A stretch of 5,500 bases of DNA from Actinoplanes liguriensis (GTDB lineage: Bacteria > Actinomycetota > Actinomycetes > Mycobacteriales > Micromonosporaceae), in the NCBI GenBank assembly GCA_000715855.1, contig KL571415.1, forward strand, positions 3,158 through 8,657, written 5' to 3'. How positions within the stretch are numbered: position 1 is the stretch's first letter; each line of letters begins with the position of its first letter. The position numbers were made by a program, and so were the translations under genes. Shown piece after piece: positions 1 to 5,500 of the stretch. A model generated the notes under the pieces. It saw only the letters and a list, made by a program, of their open reading frames with translations, was not told the origin of the DNA and did no database searches.

Positions 1-1
1 G

Positions 2-172
2 GTCAGCAGCCCGCCGACCGTCGGCGCCCCGGTCAGCAGCGCCCCGGCCGGCAGTGCGTCGACCAGCAGCGGTCCGGTTGGCAACGCGCCGATCAGTAGC
101 GGTGCGGTTGGCAACGCGCCGATCAGCAGCGCTCCGGGCACCATCCCGGTCAGCAGCCACCCGGCCGGCGGC
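2..172 (+). repeat. 30-bp (decapeptide) degenerate coding repeats
   Basis: A Ser-Ser pair recurs every 10 residues (visible residues 2-3, 12-13, 22-23, 32-33 and 42-43), then once after 9 (51-52), each inside a Pro/Val/Ile-Ser-Ser context. At DNA level the best pair is 71-100 versus 101-130, with 28 of 30 bases matching and 22 identical in a row (75-96 and 105-126). The core is NAPISSG-like. The array probably continues upstream of the window. It looks like a flexible, possibly extended linker; no function can be assigned. Confidence 0.75.
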
Positions 173-1258
173 GCGCCGACCGGCGGCGACCGGGTGCAGG
201 GCGGAACCACCGTGCCCGCCCAGCGCCACCCGGTCGACGAGCCGTCGCGCGGCCCGGACGGCGAGCCCGTGCCGTACATGGACCCGGACGGCACGCTGCA
301 CAACCTGAAGCCGATCGCCCGCCTCGCGGTGTCCGGTCCCGATCAGGAGCCGCGGCGCTATTCCGACCCGGCGTTCGGCAGCGGCTGGTTCGTCGCCAAG
401 AGCCCCGCGGAGGACGAGACCGCCACCGGCGGGAGCGAAGGGGACGAGGCCGGCGGCGAGCAGGGCGACGACCGTACCGCGGAGAAGGAAAACGAGACGA
501 CGGCCGCCGATCGGACCTCGAAGGAGCCGGAGGATCTCGGCAAGCATCTGCCGCTCTCGGCCGCCGATCTGGACGCCATCCGCTGGCGGCTCGACGGCGG
601 GACCCTGCGCGAGGTGGTCGACGACCGGGATGCCCTTCGTGAGCTGGGCGAACGCCTGGACGGGCCGCTCGCCGACGAGGCCGACAACATCGTCAAGGCG
701 GGGCTGCTGAGTGTCCGCGCGGAGGTCTACCGCCTCCTCGGGGAGCTGGGCATGGCCGCCGCGGCGAGCCGGTTGGCGCTGGCGCACGCCGAGTCCGCGC
801 AGGACGAGCAGTCGATGGTGATCGCCCAGGCCGAGCTGGCGCACGTGCTGCGGCTGCGCGGCGACTGGATGGAGGCGGACCGGCTCTTCCAGCGGGCGGT
901 CGACTCGGAGGTGTCCACGGCGGTACGCAGCGTGGTGCACGAGAACGCCGGGCGGTCCGCTTTCGATCAGGGCCGGCACATGGAGGCGCTGGATCACTTC
1001 GCGCGGGCGATCCGGCTCGGCGCGTCGGACGACTCGGATCTGGTGGAGCGGATCGGGGTGTGTCTCGAGGCGGTCTACATCCACGTGCTGCGGGACGGCT
1101 GGGGTCCGTATCCGCGGCGCCCGGAGGAGATCCTGGCCCCGCTGGGCGGCCGCAACGCGGACGAGCCGGCCGAGGAGCCGAAGGCCGAGCCGGCGAAGGG
1201 CCCGGACGCCTTCGACGAGCCGACCGCCGAGCAGAAGACTGTCAAGAAGCGAGGCTGA
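2..1258 (+). CDS. TPR-like repeat protein with Ser/Pro/Gly repeat N-terminal region (5' partial)
   Basis: The frame is open from base 2 with no stop before TGA at 1256-1258, so the true start lies upstream. A GTG at 194 is only an internal candidate, and the same composition and repeat pattern continues upstream of it. The visible 418 residues fall into five parts. Residues 1-57 are a low-complexity decapeptide-repeat region. Residues about 90-134 hold a short conserved-looking stretch (PYMDPDGTLHNLKPIARLAV). Residues about 135-180 are an acidic Glu/Asp/Thr/Gly linker, probably disordered. Residues about 184-365 are a helical domain with TPR-like helix pairs (near 238-269, 275-303 and 311-340, the last reading ALDHFARAIRLG) ending in GWGPYPRRPEEIL. 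The rest is a Glu/Pro/Lys-rich tail ending KKRG. TPR domains usually mediate protein-protein contacts; no catalytic motif is seen. Function is unknown. No signal peptide or membrane segment is visible in this part. It is convergent with the GGDEF gene. Confidence 0.8.
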   Translation, partial: VSSPPTVGAPVSSAPAGSASTSSGPVGNAPISSGAVGNAPISSAPGTIPVSSHPAGGAPTGGDRVQGGTTVPAQRHPVDEPSRGPDGEPVPYMDPDGTLHNLKPIARLAVSGPDQEPRRYSDPAFGSGWFVAKSPAEDETATGGSEGDEAGGEQGDDRTAEKENETTAADRTSKEPEDLGKHLPLSAADLDAIRWRLDGGTLREVVDDRDALRELGERLDGPLADEADNIVKAGLLSVRAEVYRLLGELGMAAAASRLALAHAESAQDEQSMVIAQAELAHVLRLRGDWMEADRLFQRAVDSEVSTAVRSVVHENAGRSAFDQGRHMEALDHFARAIRLGASDDSDLVERIGVCLEAVYIHVLRDGWGPYPRRPEEILAPLGGRNADEPAEEPKAEPAKGPDAFDEPTAEQKTVKKRG

Positions 1259-1291
1259 CCGCCGAGCAGACGGTCGCCAAGAAGCGTGGCC
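1222..1291 (+). repeat. Imperfect 35-bp tandem duplication across the TPR gene stop codon
   Basis: Bases 1222-1256 and 1257-1291 align without gaps at 28 of 35 positions. Both begin GACCGCCGAGCAG and both contain AAGAAGCG. The first copy encodes TAEQKTVKKRG followed by the stop. The second copy encodes TAEQTVAKKRG, but in the next frame, because 35 is not a multiple of 3 and the TGA spans the junction. Confidence 0.75.
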
Positions 1292-1323
1292 GACAGCGGG
1301 ACGGACAGCCGGGCGGAAGGTGG
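1259..1323. other. Convergent intergenic gap, no clear terminator
   Basis: This 65-bp gap separates the stop of the + strand TPR gene from the stop of the minus-strand GGDEF gene. It holds the second copy of the 35-bp duplication (1257-1291) and G-rich sequence. I see no stable hairpin followed by a T-run on either strand. Confidence 0.6.
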
Positions 1324-2340
1324 TCAGGAGGCGAGACTCACCACCGAGGTCCGGCCCCGGCCCCCGTCTTTCGCCTGGTAGAGCGCCGCATCCGCCACCC
1401 GCTGCAGTTCTTCGGCGGCCCGGGCGTGATGCGGCGCCACGCCGATCCCGATGCTGACCGCGGGCGGCCCACCCGGCAGCCCTTCGGTGGCGTCGAGCTC
1501 GGCGCGCGCCCGTTCGGCGTACCGGAAAGCCTCCTCCGGACCGCACCGGAGCAGCACCGCGAACTCGTCGCCGCCCAGCCGTGCCACCAGGTGCTGGCTC
1601 TCTGTGCCGGCCGCGCGCAGGGCGTCGGCGACGGCCCGCAGCGCCCGGTCGCCGGCCGCGTGCCCCCACGTGTCGTTGATCTGTTTGAAGTGATCGACGT
1701 CGATCAGAACCAGTGCGGCCGGGGAGCCGCCCCGGACCGCCTGCCGCACGGCGAGGTGCAGCGCCTCGTCGAAGGCGCGCCGGTTCGCCGCGCCGGTCAG
1801 CGCGTCCGAGGTGGCCTGCTCCTCGAGGACGGCGCGGAGCCGGTCGTTGCGCTGGTTCAGGTTGATCACGACCCAGGCGGTCATCACCATCGCCACCGCC
1901 ATCGCGATCCAGTCGGTGAGGGCCTGGCCCATCGGCGCGTAGTTGAACACGACGCAGGCGTGACCGGCGGAGATGGCCATGGCGGTGACGTACGCGACGC
2001 GCGGGCTGAGGAATCTCGCGGCGTAGAGCAACGGCCAGAGGTAGAACAACTGCGCGGCGGTGGTGGCGTCCTCGGTGGCGAAGTTCAGGCCGGTCACGAC
2101 GGCGGTGGCGAGGAACGGGATGAGCAGCCAGAAGCGGGGCGCCAGCGACTCGGGGCGACGCCAGCAGATGACGCCGACGATGAACAGGGCGACCGAGGTG
2201 ACCCCGAGCGCGATCAGCTCCGAGGGCGGGCCGCCGAGCTTCATCAGGACACCGGTGACGAGGTTGTACGGCGCGCCCGCCAGCATCAGATAGGCGACGG
2301 CACGGGATGCTCCGTGCTGGTCGCGAAGCTGAAAGGGCAA
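1324..2340 (-). CDS. Membrane-anchored GGDEF diguanylate cyclase
   Basis: Predicted to make cyclic di-GMP from two GTP at the inner face of the membrane. With the TTG start at 2340 the protein is 338 residues; numbering here is from TTG. Residues about 15-160 are hydrophobic, with roughly six membrane segments, and probably act as the sensing/anchoring part. No known sensor domain is recognised. A short coiled linker (NQRNDRLRAVLEEQ) leads to the GGDEF domain at about 175-335. Its motifs are intact: DALTGAANRR (179-188), IDVDHFKQIND (213-223), WGHAAGD, catalytic GGDEF (256-260) and ALYQAK near the end. The inhibitory I-site RxxD is replaced by ESQH (247-250). The start is chosen because a strong GGAGGGAG lies 6 nt before the TTG; the upstream in-frame ATG at 2364 (8 residues longer) has no Shine-Dalgarno. 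No EAL or HD-GYP domain is present. It lies 58 bp after the RhtA-like gene on the same strand. Confidence 0.93.
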   Translation of the reverse strand: MPFQLRDQHGASRAVAYLMLAGAPYNLVTGVLMKLGGPPSELIALGVTSVALFIVGVICWRRPESLAPRFWLLIPFLATAVVTGLNFATEDATTAAQLFYLWPLLYAARFLSPRVAYVTAMAISAGHACVVFNYAPMGQALTDWIAMAVAMVMTAWVVINLNQRNDRLRAVLEEQATSDALTGAANRRAFDEALHLAVRQAVRGGSPAALVLIDVDHFKQINDTWGHAAGDRALRAVADALRAAGTESQHLVARLGGDEFAVLLRCGPEEAFRYAERARAELDATEGLPGGPPAVSIGIGVAPHHARAAEELQRVADAALYQAKDGGRGRTSVVSLAS

Positions 2341-2346
2341 GGCGAT

Positions 2347-2354
2347 CTCCCTCC
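2347..2354 (-). promoter_or_regulatory. Shine-Dalgarno that decides the GGDEF start
   Basis: On the minus strand this reads GGAGGGAG, a strong anti-16S match, 6 nt upstream of TTG at 2340-2338. If translation began at the ATG at 2364, this motif would lie inside the coding region. It therefore argues for the TTG start. Confidence 0.6.
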
Positions 2355-2398
2355 GGGTCCGCATGACACGTTCGGCCCGTGCGGGCGAGACCTGAGCG

Positions 2399-3259
2399 TT
2401 AGACCGGGACGGCGTCGCGGTCGGCGGCGGGGCGCCGGGCCAGGGTCACGCCGACGCTGGCCAGCGTGACGAGCAGGAGGGCGGCCAGTTCGACGGGGCC
2501 GAGCCGCTGCCCGAGGACGAGCAGGCCGGCCAGGGCGGCGCCGGCCGGTTCGAGGCTCATCAGGATGCCGAAGACCCGCGTGGGGATGCGGCGAAGGGCG
2601 TTGAGCTCCAGCCCGTACGAGATGACGGAGGAGAGCAGCGCCACCGCCGTCCCGCCGAGCAGCAGGTGCGGGTGGCCGAGGACGGCGCCGGCCCCGCCGA
2701 GCCCGAACGGGGCGACGAGCAGCGCGCCGATCGCCAGGGACACGGTGAGTCCGCTGGTGCCCGGGATGAGCGCGCCGACCCGGGCGCTGAACACGATGTA
2801 CCCGGCCCAGCACAGCCCGGCGAGGAGCGCCAGCAGCAGGCCGCCGAGCGGCGCGGACCCGCCCGAGTGCAGGCCGAGCAGCACCACCCCGGTGGCGGCC
2901 AGCGCGGCCCAGAACAGGTCGGCCAGCCGGCGCGTCTGGACCAGGGCGAGCAGCAGCGGGCCGAGGAACTCGACGGTGACCGCGGTGCCCAGCGGGACGT
3001 TCTGGATGGCGTAGTAGAAGACCAGGTTCATGCTCGCCATGAACAGGCCGAGCAGCGCCGCGGCCCGCCAGGCGGCGAGCGACCAGGTCCACACCTTCGG
3101 CCGGGTGAGCACGCCGAGGATCAGGGCGGCGATGGCCAGGCGCAGGAACGTGACGCCGGCCGCGCCGAGGTCGTCGAAGAGGGTGCGGGCGACCGCGCTG
3201 CCGAACTGGACCGAGGTGATCGCGGCCAGGACGAGGATCGGCGCGGGTACCCGTTTCAT
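2399..3259 (-). CDS. RhtA-like EamA/DMT-family inner-membrane exporter
   Basis: A 286-residue protein, the usual length for a 10-TM drug/metabolite transporter made of two EamA halves. From memory, the sequence resembles E. coli RhtA (threonine/homoserine exporter) along its length: GAAGVTFLRLAIAALILG at 32-49, NVPLGTAVTVEFLGPLLLAL at 87-106, CWAGYIVFSARVGA at 150-163, and IPTRVFGILMSLEPAGAALAG at 225-245. The RhtA subfamily assignment is fairly firm; the substrate (amino acids or other small metabolites) is inferred. The start is ATG at 3259. An upstream frame extension exists but overlaps the permease, and this ATG has a good GGAG 8 nt before it. The gene begins 5 bp after the permease stop, which implies one transcript. 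It ends with TAA at 2401-2399. Confidence 0.92.
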   Translation of the reverse strand: MKRVPAPILVLAAITSVQFGSAVARTLFDDLGAAGVTFLRLAIAALILGVLTRPKVWTWSLAAWRAAALLGLFMASMNLVFYYAIQNVPLGTAVTVEFLGPLLLALVQTRRLADLFWAALAATGVVLLGLHSGGSAPLGGLLLALLAGLCWAGYIVFSARVGALIPGTSGLTVSLAIGALLVAPFGLGGAGAVLGHPHLLLGGTAVALLSSVISYGLELNALRRIPTRVFGILMSLEPAGAALAGLLVLGQRLGPVELAALLLVTLASVGVTLARRPAADRDAVPV

Positions 3260-3264
3260 CTGTG

Positions 3265-4449
3265 TTACTCCGTTCGCAGGGCCACCACCGGATCCAGCCG
3301 GCCGGCCCGCTGTGCTGGGACGACGCCGAAGATAATGCCGACCGCGGCGGACACGCCGAAGGCCAGGGCCATCGACCACCAGGTGAGCGCGGCCGGCACG
3401 GGGCTGAGCCCGTCCACCAGCAGTGCCGCGGTCGCGCCGAGCAGCATGCCCAGCACTCCCCCGGTGGTGGTCAGGAGCACCGCTTCGAGGAGGAACTGGA
3501 CGCCGATGTCCCGCGGACGGGCGCCGACGGCCTTGCGCAGCCCGATCTCCTTGGTCCGTTCCCGGACCGAGACGAGCATGATGTTGGAGACCCCGACGCC
3601 GCCGACGAGCAGGCTGATCCCGGCGATCGCGGCGAGCACCCCGGTCAGCACGCCCAGGATGTCGCCGAGCACCCCGAGGATCTGCTCCTGGGTGACCGCG
3701 CTGAAGTCGGTGTCCGGATGCCGGTCGGCGAGCGCGGCGACGACGTCGCGGCCGAGCTGGTCGATCCGGTCGCGGTCGGGCGCGCGGATCGCGAGGCCGT
3801 CGATCCGGTCGGTGCCGAGCAGCCGCTGCGCGGCGGTGACCGGCACGTGCACCTCGTTGTCCCGGTCGACGCCGAGGCTCTGCCCGAGCGGCTCGAACGT
3901 GCCGATCACCCGGAACCGGACGCCGCCGATGGTGATCTGCCGGCCGATCGGGTCCCGGTCGCCGAAGAGGGTCCGGGCGACGCCCGCGCCGAGCACCGCG
4001 ACCCGCCGGCCGGTGCTGACGTCGGTGCGGGTGAGGTAGGTGCCGCGGTTCAGCTTCCGGACGAAGACGGTGGGCGTGGTCTCCAGGACGCCCTGCATGC
4101 TGGCGAAGACGGAGAGTTTGCCGGCGCGGACGGTCTCGCCGGAGGCGATGGTCACGGCGACCCGCGACCGGTCGCCGACGACCCGGCTCACCGCGTCCGC
4201 GTCGTCCAGGGTCATCGGCGAGCTGGTCGGCGCGGCGCCGGCGGTCAATTTCCCGGGTACGACGATCAGCAGGTTGCTGCCCAGCCCTTCGACCTGCCGC
4301 TCGATCTGCTGTTTCGTCCCGGTCCCGATCGCGACCAGGGCGACCACCGCGGCGACGCCGATGACCACGCCCAGCATGGTGAGCAGGCTGCGCAGCCGGT
4401 TGGCCCGCAGCGCGTCGAGGGCGACCCGCCAGGCCTCCGCAACTCTCAC
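3265..4449 (-). CDS. MacB/FtsX-type ABC transporter permease
   Basis: A 394-residue permease of the MacB class, a normal length for this family. The N-terminal cytoplasmic helix (EAWRVALDALRANRLRSLLT) leads into TM1 (about 20-42). An extracytoplasmic MacB_PCD-like domain follows (about 43-255). The FtsX domain comes next, with TMs near 262-287, 318-345 and 357-378. The family-typical run GGVGVSNIMLVSVRERTKEI lies at 283-302, followed by GLRKAVGA (303-310), which contacts the ATPase. The C-terminus has the typical PAQRAGRLDPVVALRTE. Such permeases work mechanically with a MacB/LolD-type ATPase and a membrane fusion protein to export peptides, toxins or antibiotics; the substrate here is unknown. 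The GTG start at 4449 overlaps the ATPase stop by 4 bp (GTGA), and no strong Shine-Dalgarno is seen, so translation is probably coupled. The frame also stays open upstream through the ATPase gene and its repeat array, but that extension is not MacB-like. Confidence 0.95.
   Translation of the reverse strand: MRVAEAWRVALDALRANRLRSLLTMLGVVIGVAAVVALVAIGTGTKQQIERQVEGLGSNLLIVVPGKLTAGAAPTSSPMTLDDADAVSRVVGDRSRVAVTIASGETVRAGKLSVFASMQGVLETTPTVFVRKLNRGTYLTRTDVSTGRRVAVLGAGVARTLFGDRDPIGRQITIGGVRFRVIGTFEPLGQSLGVDRDNEVHVPVTAAQRLLGTDRIDGLAIRAPDRDRIDQLGRDVVAALADRHPDTDFSAVTQEQILGVLGDILGVLTGVLAAIAGISLLVGGVGVSNIMLVSVRERTKEIGLRKAVGARPRDIGVQFLLEAVLLTTTGGVLGMLLGATAALLVDGLSPVPAALTWWSMALAFGVSAAVGIIFGVVPAQRAGRLDPVVALRTE
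3268..3271 (-). promoter_or_regulatory. Shine-Dalgarno of the RhtA-like gene inside the permease 3' end
   Basis: The minus strand reads GGAG, then TAACACAG, then ATG. The site overlaps the last permease codons and sits 8 nt from the start, which suggests translational coupling of the exporter gene to the permease. Confidence 0.6.
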
Positions 4450-5279
4450 GAGACGATCAGTCCGTCGCTCATCACGATCTGCCGGCCGGCCCGCGCGGCC
4501 ACGTCCCGGTCGTGGGTGACCAGCACGACGGCGACGCCCTCGGCGTTCAGCGATTCCAGCAGCGTGAGGATCGACTGCCCGGTGGCCGAGTCGAGGTTGC
4601 CGGTCGGCTCGTCGGCCAGCAGCAGCGACGGCCCGGTGACCAGGGCCCGGGCGATCGCCACCCGCTGCTGAGCAGCAGCGACGGCCCGGTGACCAGGGCC
4701 CGGGCGATCGCCACCCGCTGCTGAGCAGCAGCGACGGCCCGGTGACCAGGGCCCGGGCGATCGCCACCCGCTGCTGAGCAGCAGCGACGGCCCGGTGACC
4801 AGGGCCCGGGCGATCGCCACCCGCTGCTGCTCCCCGCCGGAGAGCTGGTTGGGCCGGTGGGTGATCCGGTGGGCGAGCCCGACCCGGTCGAGCATGGTGG
4901 TGGCGCGCGCCCGGCGTTCCCGGCGTCCGATCCCGCGGTAGACCAGCGGCAGGCCGACGTTGTCCTGCGCGGTGGTCCGGGCCAGCAGGTGGAACGACTG
5001 GAAGACGAACCCGATCGTGCTGTTGCGCAGCTCGGCCAGCTCGTTCGGGGCGAGCCGGCCGACGTCGCGGCCGCCGATCAGCAGGGTGCCGCTGGTGGGC
5101 CTGTCCAGGCCGCCGAGCAGGTGCATCAGCGTCGACTTGCCGGAGCCGGAGGTGCCGACGATCGCCACGTAGTCGCCGGGCTCGACGGTGAGCGACACCC
5201 CGCGCAGCGCCGGCACGCTGAAGCCGTCCAGCTGGTAGGTACGGGTGACGTCGGTGGCGACGATCGCGGCCGTCGTCAC
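4446..5279 (-). CDS. MacB/LolD-type ABC transporter ATPase carrying a 53-residue repeat insertion
   Basis: The nucleotide-binding subunit partnering the downstream permease, 277 residues as read. Motifs in order: Walker [10 protein letters not shown] (42-50), Q-loop Gln94 in FVFQS, ABC signature LSGGE (146-150) with helix [10 protein letters not shown], then an abnormal segment at about 169-203. The helix [18 protein letters not shown] then appears a second time (204-221) and leads into Walker B LLLADEP (219-225), D-loop NLDSATG (228-234) and H-loop His256. The duplicated stretch comes from three extra copies of a 53-bp unit (4618-4829). Without them the protein would be 224 residues, the family norm. 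All catalytic motifs remain in frame, but the insert separates the signature helix from the Walker B strand, so activity is uncertain. The GTG start at 5279 overlaps the fusion-protein stop by 4 bp, with GAGG 4 nt upstream. The stop overlaps the permease start. The array may instead be a library or assembly artefact. Confidence 0.93.
   Translation of the reverse strand: MTTAAIVATDVTRTYQLDGFSVPALRGVSLTVEPGDYVAIVGTSGSGKSTLMHLLGGLDRPTSGTLLIGGRDVGRLAPNELAELRNSTIGFVFQSFHLLARTTAQDNVGLPLVYRGIGRRERRARATTMLDRVGLAHRITHRPNQLSGGEQQRVAIARALVTGPSLLLSSGWRSPGPWSPGRRCCSAAGGDRPGPGHRAVAAAQQRVAIARALVTGPSLLLADEPTGNLDSATGQSILTLLESLNAEGVAVVLVTHDRDVAARAGRQIVMSDGLIVS
4618..4829. repeat. Perfect tandem array, 4 x 53 bp, inside the ABC ATPase gene
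   Basis: Four identical copies lie at 4618-4670, 4671-4723, 4724-4776 and 4777-4829. Each begins AGCAGCAGCGACGG and ends CGCTGCTG. On the coding (minus) strand the unit encodes [18 protein letters not shown] in frame 1, a Ser/Trp/Pro/Cys-rich run in frame 2 and an Ala/Gly/Arg-rich run in frame 3, and none of the three has a stop. The array is bounded by a perfect 10-bp inverted repeat, AGCAGCAGCG (4618-4627) and CGCTGCTGCT (4822-4831). A single-copy gene would read directly from the signature helix into Walker B. Confidence 0.97.
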
Positions 5280-5483
5280 GGGACCTCGGCGCCCGGCTCG
5301 ACCCGGTCGGTGCCGGCGACGACGATCGGCTGGCCCGCGGAGACCCCGGAGATCACCTGTACGGTCTCCTCCCCCTGCACGCCCAGCCGCACCGGCACTG
5401 CCTGGTAGTGCCCGTCCCGCACGGTCCACACGGTGTCCCGCCCGTCCGCGCTGACCACCGCCGACGCCGGCACGGTCACCGCG
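5276..5483 (-). CDS. Efflux membrane fusion protein (HlyD/MacA-type adaptor), C-terminal fragment
   Basis: About 69 residues of the C-terminus of a periplasmic-adaptor-type membrane fusion protein; the rest lies beyond the end of the sequence. The stretch beginning VPASAVVSADGRDTVWTV, followed by YQAVPVRLGVQGEETVQVIS and GVSAGQPIVVAGTDRVEPGAEV, matches the beta-rich membrane-proximal end of RND/MacA-like adaptors (VPxSAV, then a V-x-x-G repeat, then GL-x-x-G-x-x-VV). In Gram-positive bacteria such adaptors pair with MacB-type ATPase and permease, as in YknXYZ. The stop TGA at 5278-5276 overlaps the ATPase GTG start. The apparent N-terminal MCIRDS read at the window edge is adapter-derived and is not part of the protein. 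Confidence 0.88.
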
Positions 5484-5500
5484 CTGTCTCTTATACACAT
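5484..5500. other. Nextera/Tn5 mosaic-end adapter remnant (artefact)
   Basis: CTGTCTCTTATACACAT is 17 of the 19 bases of the Tn5 transposase mosaic end used in Nextera libraries. It is AT-rich against the surrounding very high GC. It marks a contig end with untrimmed adapter read-through, so genuine genomic sequence ends at about 5483. Confidence 0.97.

Noticed and set aside
2375..2386. Small GCCCG/CGGGC hairpin between the RhtA-like gene and the GGDEF gene, considered as a terminator
   Set aside because: The stem is only 4-5 bp and no T-run follows on the minus strand, so there is no support for termination.
1060..2469. Long + strand open frame of about 469 codons antisense to the GGDEF gene
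   Set aside because: Its translation is Arg/Gly/Asp/His-rich with no domain. It overlaps both the end of the TPR gene and the clearly real GGDEF gene. It is a typical high-GC shadow frame.
2666..4671. Two long overlapping + strand open frames antisense to the RhtA-like, permease and ATPase genes
   Set aside because: Both are low-complexity shadows (Gly/Asp/Arg/Glu or Ser/Arg/Pro rich). The opposite strand encodes recognisable protein families across the same interval.
3265..4767. A 500-residue version of the permease starting inside the repeat array
   Set aside because: The extra N-terminal 106 residues are an out-of-frame reading of the ATPase gene and its repeats. The MacB-like N-terminus begins at the GTG at 4449, which overlaps the ATPase stop.
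4618..4829. CRISPR array
   Set aside because: The four copies are directly adjacent with no spacers and lie inside an ATPase coding frame.
5484..5500. AT-rich end read as a promoter or a transposon terminus in the genome
   Set aside because: It matches the synthetic Tn5 mosaic-end adapter and sits exactly at the sequence edge, so it is a library artefact rather than a native element.

Overview
The window is very GC-rich throughout, uses GTG (and probably TTG) starts, and packs its genes tightly with GTGA start/stop overlaps. This fits a high-GC actinobacterium. The TPR protein and the style of the GGDEF protein suggest Micromonosporaceae (Actinoplanes-like), but that is an impression, not a demonstrated placement.

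Layout. Left part, + strand (2-1258): the 3' portion of a protein whose start lies outside the window. It has a Ser/Pro/Gly decapeptide-repeat region, an acidic disordered linker, a TPR-like helical domain and a charged tail. It converges on a minus-strand gene train across a 65-bp gap (1259-1323). The minus-strand train, read right to left, is: the C-terminus of an efflux-type membrane fusion protein (5276-5483), a MacB/LolD-type ABC ATPase (4446-5279), a MacB/FtsX-type permease (3265-4449), an RhtA-like EamA/DMT exporter (2399-3259) and a membrane-bound GGDEF diguanylate cyclase (1324-2340, or to 2364). The first three form a classic adaptor-ATPase-permease export system, like Bacillus YknXYZ, joined by two 4-bp overlaps. 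The RhtA-like gene follows after 5 bp, with its Shine-Dalgarno inside the permease 3' end. The cyclase follows 58 bp (or 34 bp) later and may be co-transcribed.

Most notable: the ATPase gene contains a perfect 4-copy tandem array of a 53-bp unit (4618-4829), between the ABC signature helix and Walker B. A normal gene would hold one copy. The three extra copies total 159 bp, so the frame is restored and 53 residues are inserted. Because 53 is not a multiple of 3, each copy is read in a different frame, and changing copy number would give an intact ATPase, a truncated ATPase, or an in-frame ATPase-permease fusion. This is either a striking frame-switching minisatellite or a sequencing/assembly artefact. 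The last 17 bases (5484-5500) are the Nextera/Tn5 mosaic-end adapter, so genuine sequence stops at about 5483 and library artefacts must be considered.
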